From contig OZ244817.1 in assembly GCA_965220305.1 (NCBI GenBank), positions 2,108,001 to 2,172,000 on the forward strand: 64,000 nucleotides of DNA, given 5' to 3'. The DNA is from G965220305 sp965220305 (lineage in GTDB: Bacteria; Chloroflexota; Dehalococcoidia; Lucifugimonadales; UBA3495). The notes under the pieces were generated by a model, which saw only the letters and a program-made list of their open reading frames with translations, ran no database searches and was not told the origin of the DNA. Shown one piece after another: positions 52,407 to 61,004 of this stretch. Within the stretch, counting starts at the first letter, position 1, and the number at the start of each line of letters is the position of its first letter. Both the position numbers and the translations under genes were made by a program.

Positions 52407-52676
52407 ATGTCAAGCCTTGGCAATCCCGATTTAGTCCGGTTCGGCGAAAAACTGCGAACCCTCAGAAACCGTCGTGGGCTTACCTTGGCTCAACTGGCTG
52501 AGCGGTTGGGCTACAAGGCCCACGGCCATTTGAGTGAAATTGAATCTGGCAAGAAACTCCCTACGGCCGGATTGGTGCTCAAGGTTTCTCGCTTATTTGA
52601 CGTTAGTACAGATGTGCTTCTTAAAGACGAGCTAGAAATCTCAGGTAAGATACAATCGGGAGAAGAAATCCCATGA
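52407..52676 (+). CDS. XRE-family controller protein of the RM module
   Basis: An 89-residue helix-turn-helix protein: LRTLRNRRGLTLAQLAERLG and HLSEIESGKKLPTAGLVLKV make an XRE fold, similar in size to C-proteins of type II RM systems. It ends LLKDELEISGKIQSGEEIP. It overlaps the following nuclease-like gene by four bases and there is no good ribosome binding site, as with many leaderless C genes. It probably delays nuclease expression until DNA is methylated. Confidence 0.85.
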   Translation: MSSLGNPDLVRFGEKLRTLRNRRGLTLAQLAERLGYKAHGHLSEIESGKKLPTAGLVLKVSRLFDVSTDVLLKDELEISGKIQSGEEIP

Positions 52677-53494
52677 CACCAGGCGAAGAATCAACCGTAT
52701 TTGCTCACAGGCCACCCAACGAAACCGAGCTTACCAAGTTCAAGTTACTGCTCAGCACATTCCAAGACGGTACCGGGATGCAAGCAGTGCAGGATGGTTC
52801 CACCCTTCCGGGGTGGCGAGACTTTGAGCGTGCCATCGCACTGGCGGTTGGAGGGATCCCCTCAGAAAACAAAGACGTTATGGATGTCAGGGTACCCGAT
52901 CCCGGCAGGGATGGGGTATTCTTCGGGATTTCGTGCAAGATGAAGAACGGACTAAACCGGGCTAATAGTGTTGGCCGCGTATATATCGAGTTGTCCAACT
53001 CGGCGAAGGCTTTTTGGAACCGACTGGGTGTTGATGGAATCAGCATCGAAAATTATCGGCAACTTGCCCCCCGTGCTGGTAATTCTGTTATCAACTTGGT
53101 TCGGGAATGGCATACTGCGGTAAGCATCGAATATGGAGGCAACGTAGACCTCAGTGGAAGTTGCTACCTGACCCTGTCGTACAATAACAAAGGCCAGTAT
53201 CAACTCCATCAGTTCGGGATCGACCTGCCTGCTCCGGCGAGTTTAGCATGGTACTGTCCTCAGATTAACAGGAAGGGCGTTTCGCAAGCTGGAAACTCTA
53301 TAAGAGGAGACGACGATGAAGGTACAGTGCTGGAGTGGTTCGGGGAATCAGGTGGTCAGCTCAAATACTACCCGAAAACGGTCGATGCTCTATGGAAATC
53401 TGATACGTTCAAACTGGAGCCATTACCACCAAACACCCCTCATGGGCTAATATCCAAAGCTGAGGCTTACTATCCGGCCCTCTGGCCCAAATAG
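52673..53494 (+). CDS. Putative type II restriction endonuclease of the RM module
   Basis: A 273-residue protein of no family I can name. Its position after the controller gene and opposite the methyltransferase makes it the likely nuclease. Glu52 in GWRDFERAIALAVGG and Asp80-x6-Ser87-x-Lys89 in PGRDGVFFGISCKMK match the spacing of a PD-(D/E)xK core, with Ser in the middle position. The coding region is AT-richer than its flanks. It could also be an unrelated cargo protein. Confidence 0.6.
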   Translation: MTPGEESTVFAHRPPNETELTKFKLLLSTFQDGTGMQAVQDGSTLPGWRDFERAIALAVGGIPSENKDVMDVRVPDPGRDGVFFGISCKMKNGLNRANSVGRVYIELSNSAKAFWNRLGVDGISIENYRQLAPRAGNSVINLVREWHTAVSIEYGGNVDLSGSCYLTLSYNNKGQYQLHQFGIDLPAPASLAWYCPQINRKGVSQAGNSIRGDDDEGTVLEWFGESGGQLKYYPKTVDALWKSDTFKLEPLPPNTPHGLISKAEAYYPALWPK

Positions 53495-53590
53495 CGGCTG
53501 AAGGAAATTCCCCATTTCGTTGTACAACATACTGCCACCTTTCCCAATGCTGCAATTCTGGCATACATTCTACCCCCAAGGAGGCCCCCA

Positions 53591-55057
53591 ATGGTAAACG
53601 AACTCCTCCTGCGCGCCCTGGAGCTGGCCCGGCTCCGCGGCGTTGGCTACGCCGACGTGCGGATGGTGACCACCCGCCAGGAACGCATAGTTGTCCGCAA
53701 CGGCGTGGTGGAGACCCTCAGCGCCGACGAGTCCCTGGGCTTCGGCGTGCGGGCGTTGGTCAACGGCTGCTGGGGGTTCGCCTCCAGCAACTACCTTTCG
53801 CCCGGCGAGGTGGACCGGGTGGCCGACCTGGCCTTCCGCATCGCCAGGGCCTCGGCCCTGCAGAACCCCTCCAACTCCGGAAGGACGACCGAGCAGCTTC
53901 TGGGAACGCCCGTTGCCAGCCAGGGGAGCTACACTACCCCCATCCAGGTGGACCCCTTCACCATTCCCGCACAACAGAAGGTGGAGTTGCTGCTGCGGGC
54001 CGACCGGGAGATGGCCCGGGAAAAGGGGGTCCGCGCCCGGATGTCCAACCTGATTTTCATCCGAGAGGAAAAGACCTTCGCCAATACCGAGGGGGCCTAC
54101 GTGGAGCAGACCATCTACGAGGCGGGGGGCGGTATCCAGGCCACGGCGGTGGGCAACAACGAGGTGCAGCGCCGTTCCTACCCCCAGTCCATGGGCCGCC
54201 AGCAGGGTTGCGCCGGCTGGGAGTACGTGGCCCGCATGGACCTGCCCGCCAACGCCGGGCGCGTCGCCAGCGAGGCGGTGGCCCTGCTCAGCGCCGACCC
54301 CTGCCCGCCGGACACCACCACTACGGTGATTATCGGCGGCTCCCAGTTGGCCCTTCAGGTGCACGAGTCCTGCGGCCACGCCGTGGAGCTGGACCGGGCC
54401 CTCGGCTCCGAGGCCGCCTATGCCGGCACCTCCTTCCTGACCACCGACAAGCTGGGCGGCTTCCAATACGGCTCGGAGCAGGTCAACATCACCGCCGACA
54501 GCCTGCGCGTACCTGGGCTGGGGGCCTTCGGTTGGGACGACGAGGGCGTGGCCGCCCAGTCCACGCCCATCATCCGCAACGGGCGCTTCCTGGGTTACCT
54601 GATGTCCCGGGAGACGGCGACCCAACTGGGGTTGGCCTCCAACGGTTGTATGCGGGCCGCTTCCTGGAACCGCATCCCCCTCATCCGTATGACCAACGTG
54701 AGCCTGGAACCCGGGGAGTGGGCCCTGGACGACCTGATAGCCGACACCGACAGCGGCATTCTAATGGAGACCAACCGCTCCTGGTCCATCGACGACCAGC
54801 GGTACAACTTCCAATTCGGCGCCGAGGTAGGCTACGAAATCAAGGGGGGCAAGCTGGGCCGTCTGCTGCGCAACTGCACCTATACCGGCATCACCCCCCA
54901 GTTCTGGAACTCCTGCGACGCCGTGTGCAACCAGGACCATTGGGAGATGTGGGGCACTCCCCACTGCGGCAAGGGCCAGCCGGGGCAGCTTGCCCACACC
55001 GGCCACGGGGCCAGCCCGGCCCGGTTCCGCAACGTGCGAACAGGAGTGATGCGATGA
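53591..55057 (+). CDS. tldD: TldD-type metalloprotease subunit
   Basis: A 488-residue TldD. The zinc motif is HESCGHAVELD (His258-Glu259-xxx-His263), earlier VVRNGVVETLSADESLGFGV is the N-terminal strand, and CGKGQPGQ and TGHGASPARFRNV form the C-terminus. With TldE/PmbA it forms a heterodimer that degrades peptides, including microcin precursors and CcdA in E. coli. GGAGG precedes the ATG. It overlaps the tldE start by four bases (ATGA). Confidence 0.93.
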   Translation: MVNELLLRALELARLRGVGYADVRMVTTRQERIVVRNGVVETLSADESLGFGVRALVNGCWGFASSNYLSPGEVDRVADLAFRIARASALQNPSNSGRTTEQLLGTPVASQGSYTTPIQVDPFTIPAQQKVELLLRADREMAREKGVRARMSNLIFIREEKTFANTEGAYVEQTIYEAGGGIQATAVGNNEVQRRSYPQSMGRQQGCAGWEYVARMDLPANAGRVASEAVALLSADPCPPDTTTTVIIGGSQLALQVHESCGHAVELDRALGSEAAYAGTSFLTTDKLGGFQYGSEQVNITADSLRVPGLGAFGWDDEGVAAQSTPIIRNGRFLGYLMSRETATQLGLASNGCMRAASWNRIPLIRMTNVSLEPGEWALDDLIADTDSGILMETNRSWSIDDQRYNFQFGAEVGYEIKGGKLGRLLRNCTYTGITPQFWNSCDAVCNQDHWEMWGTPHCGKGQPGQLAHTGHGASPARFRNVRTGVMR

Positions 55058-56385
55058 TTGGCGAAGCCGACTGCCAGGCCATCCTCAAGCAGGCCCTCCA
55101 CCTCTCCGGCGCCCAGGCCACCGACGTGTACCTGTTAGCCCAGGAATCGGCGTTGACTCGCTTCGCCAACAACGCCATTCACCAGAACGTGTCCCACAAC
55201 AATGCCCAACTCCACGTGCGGGCGGTGTCGGGGCGTCGCCAGGGCCGGGCCACCACCAACAATCTCAGCGAGGCCGGCATCGCCAGGGCGGTGCAGCAGG
55301 CCCAGGAACACGCCGGGTTTATGCCCGAAGACCCGGACTTCAGCGGTCTGCCCAACCCCGGCATTCCCCAACGGGTGGCTTCCTACGACGAGGCAACCGC
55401 TATCTGCAACCCCGAGGCCCGGGCCCGGGTAGTCCAAGAGGTGTGCCGCCGCGCCGCCGACCAGGGCCTGAGCGCCGCCGGTTTCTACCGCACCGGCACC
55501 CACGAGATGGCGGTGATGAGTTCCCAGGGAGCCCGCGCCTACCACGTCGGCACCTTCGCCGGCCTGCTGATTACCGCCAGCAGCGATACCTCCGCCGGTT
55601 GGAGCAAGGGCGGCTCCTGGCGCATGGACGAGATAGATTCCCATTCCCTGGCCGACGAGGCCATCGACAAGGCGCTGCGGGGTCGAGACCCCCGGCCCAT
55701 AGAGCCGGGCCAGTACCCGGTGGTGCTGGACCCCTACGCCGTCGACGACCTGGTGGGGGCCCTCAGCGCCTACGGCATGGGCGCCCAGTCGGTCCAGGAG
55801 GGCCGTAGCTGGATGAACGACCTGATGGGTCAGCAGGCCGTCAGTCCCCTGGTGTCGGTCTGGGACGACGGCGCCGACCCCCGGGGTTGGCCCGTCCCCT
55901 TCGACGCCGAGGGAGTACCCAAGGAGCGGGTGGAGGTTATCAGTGACGGCGTGGTGGGAGGGCCGGTCCACAGCTCCTACACCGCCGCCAAGGAGGGCCG
56001 GAACTCCACCGGGCACCAGGGTTCCTTCACCGGCGGGCCCTCGGCCAGCAACCTGTTCATGGGGGAGGGCGACGGCTCGTTGGAAGAGATGGTGCGGTCC
56101 ACCCAGCGGGGGTTGTACGTTACCCGCTTCTTCTACACCCGGCTGGCCCACGCCCGGGGGTGCGTGATGACGGGCATGACCCGGGACGGCACCTTCTTAA
56201 TCGAAAATGGGGAACTGAGCCATCCGGTGAAGAACCTGCGCTTCACCCAGTCCTACGTGGATGCCCTGCGGGACGTGGAAATGGTGGGTCGGGATAGCAA
56301 GCTGATGCTGAACGAGTCGGGGTTTGCCACCCGGGTGCCGGCGCTGCAGGTGGGTAGCTTCAACTTCACCGGGGTGACGGTGTAG
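55054..56385 (+). CDS. pmbA: TldE/PmbA subunit
   Basis: A 443-residue PmbA-type protein, coupled to tldD by ATGA. ALTRFANNAIHQNVSHNN is the N-terminal strand, PVVLDPYAVDDLVGALSAYG the central strand, and HSSYTAAKEGRNSTGHQG the region before the end. It lacks the HExxxH zinc motif, as expected of the inactive partner. The reading frame is open further 5' into tldD, but the ATGA start is the natural one. Confidence 0.92.
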   Translation: MIGEADCQAILKQALHLSGAQATDVYLLAQESALTRFANNAIHQNVSHNNAQLHVRAVSGRRQGRATTNNLSEAGIARAVQQAQEHAGFMPEDPDFSGLPNPGIPQRVASYDEATAICNPEARARVVQEVCRRAADQGLSAAGFYRTGTHEMAVMSSQGARAYHVGTFAGLLITASSDTSAGWSKGGSWRMDEIDSHSLADEAIDKALRGRDPRPIEPGQYPVVLDPYAVDDLVGALSAYGMGAQSVQEGRSWMNDLMGQQAVSPLVSVWDDGADPRGWPVPFDAEGVPKERVEVISDGVVGGPVHSSYTAAKEGRNSTGHQGSFTGGPSASNLFMGEGDGSLEEMVRSTQRGLYVTRFFYTRLAHARGCVMTGMTRDGTFLIENGELSHPVKNLRFTQSYVDALRDVEMVGRDSKLMLNESGFATRVPALQVGSFNFTGVTV

Positions 56386-56413
56386 GGGCTAAAGTAACGC
56401 CCGGTTGACCGAT

Positions 56414-56746
56414 TCACCACCAGCCCAGCGCCTTCCCGGCGGCGATTAACCCGGCCACCAAACCCCCTCCCACGACCCCGCCACCCCCCAGCGCCCGGCG
56501 GCTGATGCGGATGTTGATTGTCGCCCCATTGCCGTCGCCATCATTGGCCGCGCTGCCTCGGCTGGCGTTGGGGCCACCGTCCGACGGCGGGTGGTGGTGT
56601 CCGGCGGTGTGGGAGATGAGGCCGTTCTCCAGCCGCATCAGGTCATGGCGGGCGTGGCGCACTTCCGTTTCCAGCACTGCCAGCCGCTCCCGAATATTCT
56701 CCAACGATTGCCATACCTGGTGGGCAAAATCCTGGGTAGATACCAT
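56414..56746 (-). CDS. Small coiled-coil/tail-anchored protein at the end of the phage-like cluster
   Basis: A 110-residue protein: an N-terminal coiled coil (VWQSLENIRERLAVLETEVR), a low-complexity middle (HHHPPSDGGPNASRGSAAND) and a Gly-rich membrane helix (GGGGVVGGGLVAGLIAAGKA). The layout resembles phage holin/XhlA-like proteins. It starts two bases from the stop of the 659-residue tail protein, so it belongs to that operon. Confidence 0.55.
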   Translation of the reverse strand: MVSTQDFAHQVWQSLENIRERLAVLETEVRHARHDLMRLENGLISHTAGHHHPPSDGGPNASRGSAANDGDGNGATINIRISRRALGGGGVVGGGLVAGLIAAGKALGWW

Positions 56747-56748
56747 GT

Positions 56749-58728
56749 TCAAACTCCTTCCACCAGCCAACGCATGGTGAATTCTCCGGTGCGGGCCTCC
56801 ACGTCCAGTTCCATCCACTCGATGAAGAAGTCCTGGTCGATGCCCATGTCCGGGTAGACTACGGTTATCCGGTCGGAGAGGACACGGTGCACCATCTGAA
56901 GCAGGTTGTTCCGGTCGCCGTTGGGCAGGGTCAGGGCCAGCCGGGTCTTGCGGGCCTTCTTGCGGCCCAGCCGGGCCTCGGCCACCTCCCGGGCCGTGGC
57001 GTAAGTGTCCAGGTAAAGGCAGTCCACCAGCCGGGAGCGGCTTCCGTGGGCTTCCTGGCTGGCGCTATCCTCGGCCTGGTAGATGGTAGACTCAAAGTCC
57101 CTGTAGGAGCGGTCCGCCCGCAGCCGCAGGAAGGTGACGTAGGCGGTGTCGGTGGCGTGGTCGTTGGCCGCCCGCACCACCGTCCCCTTGCCCCGGAAAG
57201 CCGACGTTAGGGGCAGGGTCACGGTCAAGTTGCCAGTCATGTCCGTGCCGTCGCCGTCGGCCTGGCTGTTGGCGGTATAGTCGGTGGTCGCCGACGGCAC
57301 GCGGATACCGTCCACCACGTCATAGGTGGTGCTTTCCGCCAGAAAGTCCCGGGACTCGCCGGCGGGTATGGCGGGCACGTCCCGCAGTTGCCAAATTTCC
57401 TGCAACCCCTGGTTGTCCTCCGGGTGATAGCGAAAGGTCACGTCATTCTCCACTCCCTCGCTGCCATCGTCCCAACTCAGGTTGGAAAAGTAGGGGCTCT
57501 CGTCCTTGGCCCCCCGGAAGGTGGCCCGCGACACGGTATGCGATCCAGAGTCCCGGTGCCCCGACGCCTCCAGGCGAAAGTAGCCTTCCCCGTCGATGTA
57601 CAGGAATCCGTCTTCTTCATTCTGCAGGCGGTACAGGGCGTCTCGGGCCGAGATGCGCCACAGGGCGCGGGGTTGGTTCGCCACCAACACCCGGCCTTCG
57701 TCCAGGATGCGGTGGGAGACGTTGAAGCCGCTCCAATTGAGGATGCTGCCGGCAATGGCGTTGGCGCGCACCCGGGCACTGGACAGAAGGTTGAATACCA
57801 GCGTCGCTCCCAGCCGCTGCAACTCGTCATGGGCCCGCACCCGGCAGACGCGGTTGGCCCGGTCCGGGTGCGGCGCGATGCTCTCCACCTGGCCGTAGAA
57901 GAAGCTGCGCCAACCGCCGAAATCGTCCCAGCGGTCGTTGTTGGCCGGGCCGCTGTGCCACAGGCCGTGCCGGGTAGCCTGGGCATGGCCGGCGTTGCCC
58001 CCTCCGTCCAGAATCGTCCGGCGCTCCATTGAACCGGCGTCCAGGTCCGTTGCCATCAACCGCACCACCGGGCCGTGCATCTCTATCTCCACGAAATAGT
58101 TGACCCCGGCGGTCAGGGTCCCGCCGCTGCGGATGGTGGTTGCCCTTCCCCTGGTCACGTCCTGCAACACCGTGCCGTTGTCGCCGAAGCGCACCCGCAG
58201 ATAGTCGGAGGGGCTGAGGAAGCGCAGGGCCACGCCACCGCCAGCGTTGGAAGCCCGATTGTACTGGAATCCAATGTAGGCATCGGCGTCGCCCAAGTCC
58301 AGGGTATAGATGGCCTCGCCGCTCCCCCCGGCAACGGCCCGGGCCTGGTTGCCGGAAATCTCGAAGCCGTTGCTTCCAGCATTATGTTTGACCCAGGTAA
58401 AGCTGGGGTCCACCGGCGTGGCCCGGTCGGCCAGATTGGCGCCATCGACGCCGGTAAAGTCGTCATGGGGGTAGGCGAACTGCCCCCAGACCTTGCGGCC
58501 CGCCTTGAGGTTGCTATACAGAGGAGAGCCGGTATAGGGCGGAGAATACCTGTGGTCGCTGTTGCGCAGAGTCAGCTCCAGCAGGCCCGGCTGGGCCCGG
58601 TCCCGCCCCAGCTCCCGGCCCCATTCCCAGTGGGCCCGGGTCAGGTCGGCGGTAACGTCCTCGCCGTCCTCGCCCCAAATTCCGTTGCCGTTCCAGTCTA
58701 CCCATACCCGCCAGTGGGGATTAGCCAT
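56749..58728 (-). CDS. Phage tail / baseplate-like structural protein
   Basis: A 659-residue protein starting MANPHWRVWVDWNGNGIWGE, a feature of phage distal tail proteins. The middle has a lectin-like jelly-roll pattern with ALRFLSPSDYLRVRFGDNGT, and the C-terminal domain includes RLGRKKARKTRLALTLPNGD and a final strand RTGEFTMRWLVEGV, which is similar to gp27/prophage-tail proteins. I infer a tail-tip role from context: head and tail genes lie upstream in the same direction. Confidence 0.7.
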   Translation of the reverse strand: MANPHWRVWVDWNGNGIWGEDGEDVTADLTRAHWEWGRELGRDRAQPGLLELTLRNSDHRYSPPYTGSPLYSNLKAGRKVWGQFAYPHDDFTGVDGANLADRATPVDPSFTWVKHNAGSNGFEISGNQARAVAGGSGEAIYTLDLGDADAYIGFQYNRASNAGGGVALRFLSPSDYLRVRFGDNGTVLQDVTRGRATTIRSGGTLTAGVNYFVEIEMHGPVVRLMATDLDAGSMERRTILDGGGNAGHAQATRHGLWHSGPANNDRWDDFGGWRSFFYGQVESIAPHPDRANRVCRVRAHDELQRLGATLVFNLLSSARVRANAIAGSILNWSGFNVSHRILDEGRVLVANQPRALWRISARDALYRLQNEEDGFLYIDGEGYFRLEASGHRDSGSHTVSRATFRGAKDESPYFSNLSWDDGSEGVENDVTFRYHPEDNQGLQEIWQLRDVPAIPAGESRDFLAESTTYDVVDGIRVPSATTDYTANSQADGDGTDMTGNLTVTLPLTSAFRGKGTVVRAANDHATDTAYVTFLRLRADRSYRDFESTIYQAEDSASQEAHGSRSRLVDCLYLDTYATAREVAEARLGRKKARKTRLALTLPNGDRNNLLQMVHRVLSDRITVVYPDMGIDQDFFIEWMELDVEARTGEFTMRWLVEGV

Positions 58729-58801
58729 GATTCACCTTCAAGCCCGGTGTTCGTCGCCGCTCCCTGGGACCGACCCCAGGAGGGGCGCTCAACTCGGGTG
58801 G

Positions 58802-59230
58802 TCAATTCCATGTGGTAATTGAAATAGCGTTGTCCTGCCGGAACCGGGCCTCGAAGCTCACCTGCTGGCCGACCCGGCTGGTAATCCGGTACGCCAGGCA
58901 CAGGAACTCCCCGGTTATCTTCCGTCGGCCCGCCTGCCGACCTGCCGGACCGTAGCTGAGAGTGCCTATTCTCCCCACGATGGGGGAAAGCACCGCGTCC
59001 GGGCCGGTGGTGAGGGCGTCGTCAAAGGCCCCCCGCAGGACCAATTCCCGCCCCACTTCAACCCCGGCGATGACCCGCTGGGCCGTGTCCGCCAGGCCGG
59101 TCACGTCCAGGAAGGACACTTCCCGGCCCGGCGACTCCACCTCCTCCAGGAAGGGAGTCAGGTCCCGGGGGACTCCCTGGGAATCGTCAACCTCGATGTA
59201 GCTGTTGCCCGATGCCTGGAATTTGGTCAT
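58802..59230 (-). CDS. Phage tail-tube-like protein
   Basis: A 142-residue protein, TKFQASGNSYIEVDDSQGVP through GRELVLRGAFDDALTTGPD to SFEARFRQDNAISITTWN. The pattern (immunoglobulin-like or tail-tube beta sandwich) fits phage major tail or P2-FII-type proteins. It is 74 bp from the 659-residue gene in an all-minus operon. Confidence 0.6.
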   Translation of the reverse strand: MTKFQASGNSYIEVDDSQGVPRDLTPFLEEVESPGREVSFLDVTGLADTAQRVIAGVEVGRELVLRGAFDDALTTGPDAVLSPIVGRIGTLSYGPAGRQAGRRKITGEFLCLAYRITSRVGQQVSFEARFRQDNAISITTWN

Positions 59231-59393
59231 TCGTCCTCATTTAAGTCGCTCAGCCCGCCGCAATGTAGGGTGGTGATATTCCGGCGGGCTTCGCTAAGGG
59301 TCTTGGGCTGACGCCCGCCTAAAGGGGCCTGGGCAATAGACCCGCCTCTAACGCCCGCCTTCAATGGTTTGCCCGTGGTGGAACCGATGGCCC

Positions 59394-59804
59394 CTAACCG
59401 CTGCGGTAGACCTCCACCTGGAAGGTCACACCCCAGTAGGAAGCCCGGTGATAGCTGACCCGCCCCCCGCCGCTGGCCCGGGTCACCCGCGCCCAGTCGG
59501 CCTGGCCCCCCAGGGAGCCGTCCACCGCAGCCTTTACCGACGCCGCCCCGGTGGGACTGATGTAGGGCTCCAGGTCGGCCCAGGCCTGGGCCTCGTCCGC
59601 CGAGTTGACCAGCAGCAACACCTGGAAGGAGTACCGGACATCCGCCCCCTGCATGACCTGGTCGTAGCGGGCCAGGGGGTCTCCGGGGGTTACGATGGCT
59701 GCCGGAAGCTCCAGCAACGCGTCGGGCGGCGTCGGGTAAACCCGCAGCCCGTTGATGCTCTCCAGCCGCTGGGCCAGTCCGTTTCGCACGTTTGATAGGG
59801 TCAT
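59394..59804 (-). CDS. Phage tail-terminator/neck-like protein
   Basis: A 136-residue protein: VRNGLAQRLESINGLRVYPT, then LPAAIVTPGDPLARYDQVMQ, then RYSFQVLLLVNSADEAQAW. This is the shape of tail-completion/Neck1-type proteins. GGAGG precedes ATG 59804. It lies between the connector-like and tail-tube-like genes, the place a tail terminator usually occupies in the HK97 order. Confidence 0.6.
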   Translation of the reverse strand: MTLSNVRNGLAQRLESINGLRVYPTPPDALLELPAAIVTPGDPLARYDQVMQGADVRYSFQVLLLVNSADEAQAWADLEPYISPTGAASVKAAVDGSLGGQADWARVTRASGGGRVSYHRASYWGVTFQVEVYRSG

Positions 59805-59867
59805 GGATTGCTCCTCCTTCGACTCGCTCTTGGGGATGAGTCCCTGCACCCTCTATCTAATTCCCCC

Positions 59868-59901
59868 GCCCCTGGATTCCGGCCTTCGCCGGAATGACGG
59901 T
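59868..59901. repeat. Intergenic palindrome, family A, inside the phage-like operon
   Basis: CCCCTGGATTCCGGC and GCCGGAATGACGGT lie between the connector-like and tail-terminator-like genes. Host-type repeats within the cluster suggest long residence. Confidence 0.75.
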
Positions 59902-59953
59902 GACTATTGCGGGGGAAGGTTGGGATGGGGGCGCCTCTAGCGCCGCGCCAAGC

Positions 59954-60778
59954 TCACACCCCCACCGGCAGTCTTCGGTAGGGGGCCAGCAGCCGCTGTA
60001 CCTGAGAGTCAACCCCGAAACCGTCAGCGACTCCGGTGGGTCCGGCCAGGAAGGCGTCGCGACGCTGCCACAGCAGGGCGGTCTGCAGCAAGCAGGCTTC
60101 CACCACCGCGCCGGGGTACTGGGCGTAGGATATGGACGCGCCGGCGGCATGACCCTCGACAGTGGTGCCGTTGACCCCGCGCCTCACCGTCAACACGTTA
60201 CCGGCGACTGCCCCAACGTAAAGCTGCTCGCTGCCCACCAGGATGGTCTGTCCCGCCGCCAGCTTCTCCCCGTCGGTGACAGTCAGCGAGGCATCCGAGG
60301 AGGCGAGGCCCGCGCCGGGGGCGATACTGGCCCCGCTGGACTGGAAGACTTCCCGGAACCCCCACCTGCCGGAAATCTCCACCGTGGCCCGGCCCCGGGG
60401 AAAACCGCCGGGAACACCGGGGCCGGGGTTGGCCTGCACCCGGGAATAGGGGCGTCCCCAGGGCTGTTGCGGCTGGGCGTCCAGTGGGTAGAGCAGGTAT
60501 TCGTCATCGCGCCAGGTGCGCTCCAAGGCCCCGTCCCGGTCCTCGTCGGTGCGTAGCGTGGTGACGGCAATCAGGTCCGGCGCCGGCAGCGAAGGGCCGC
60601 CATCGCCGTCGAACCGTCGGGTGGCCGTCAGCGAATAGAACCACCGACCGCAATGGTCGTCGATCCAGCGCGAGACGTTTTCCAACAGTGGCAACAGCCG
60701 GGAGTCCAAGCCAGCGCCGGTTATGTTCAGGACGCCGCTGGACTTGAGGGTGGTCAGGTCGAGGTAAGCGTTGGCCAT
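59954..60778 (-). CDS. Phage gp6-like head-tail connector
   Basis: A 274-residue protein. The first part AYLDLTTLKSSGVLNITGAG and LLPLLENVSRWIDDHCGR is typical of gp6-like connectors (a helical bundle). The insert with LTVTDGEKLAAGQTILVGSE is a small beta domain, and the end VEACLLQTALLWQRRDAFLAG is the second bundle. It follows the capsid gene by 226 bp. This insertion makes it longer than typical gp6 (about 100-130 residues). Confidence 0.65.
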   Translation of the reverse strand: MANAYLDLTTLKSSGVLNITGAGLDSRLLPLLENVSRWIDDHCGRWFYSLTATRRFDGDGGPSLPAPDLIAVTTLRTDEDRDGALERTWRDDEYLLYPLDAQPQQPWGRPYSRVQANPGPGVPGGFPRGRATVEISGRWGFREVFQSSGASIAPGAGLASSDASLTVTDGEKLAAGQTILVGSEQLYVGAVAGNVLTVRRGVNGTTVEGHAAGASISYAQYPGAVVEACLLQTALLWQRRDAFLAGPTGVADGFGVDSQVQRLLAPYRRLPVGV

Positions 60779-60796
60779 CTTTGACTCCTATAAATC

Positions 60797-60910
60797 CCCG
60801 TCATTCCCGCTTTCGCGGGAATCCAGGAAATCAACACCGTCATTGCGGCGCAGGCCGGGATCCAGGGGGTGGGGCGTGGTTCGACAAGCTCACCATGAGC
60901 GGGCAGGCGG
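60797..60910. repeat. Family A and B repeats between capsid and connector genes
   Basis: GTCATTCCCGC/GCGGGAATCCAGG (60799-60826), a second degraded unit with GTCATTGCGGCGCAGGCC (60839-60866) and GGTTCGACAAGCTCACCATG (about 60879-60898). Confidence 0.7.
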
Positions 60911-61004
60911 GCTCACCACCCGGTTTTCGCGGAGTGCAGGCTATGAGCGGGAGGACACCCCCATCCCAGCCTTCCCCCCTGAAGGGAAGGGGATTTCACA
61001 CCCT

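Noticed and set aside
54208..55053. Long upstream extension of the tldE frame through the whole 3' half of tldD (725-residue ORF)
   Set aside because: The sequence before ATG 55054 is low-complexity Arg/Gly/Pro from the GC-rich shadow of tldD; the natural start is the ATGA overlap.
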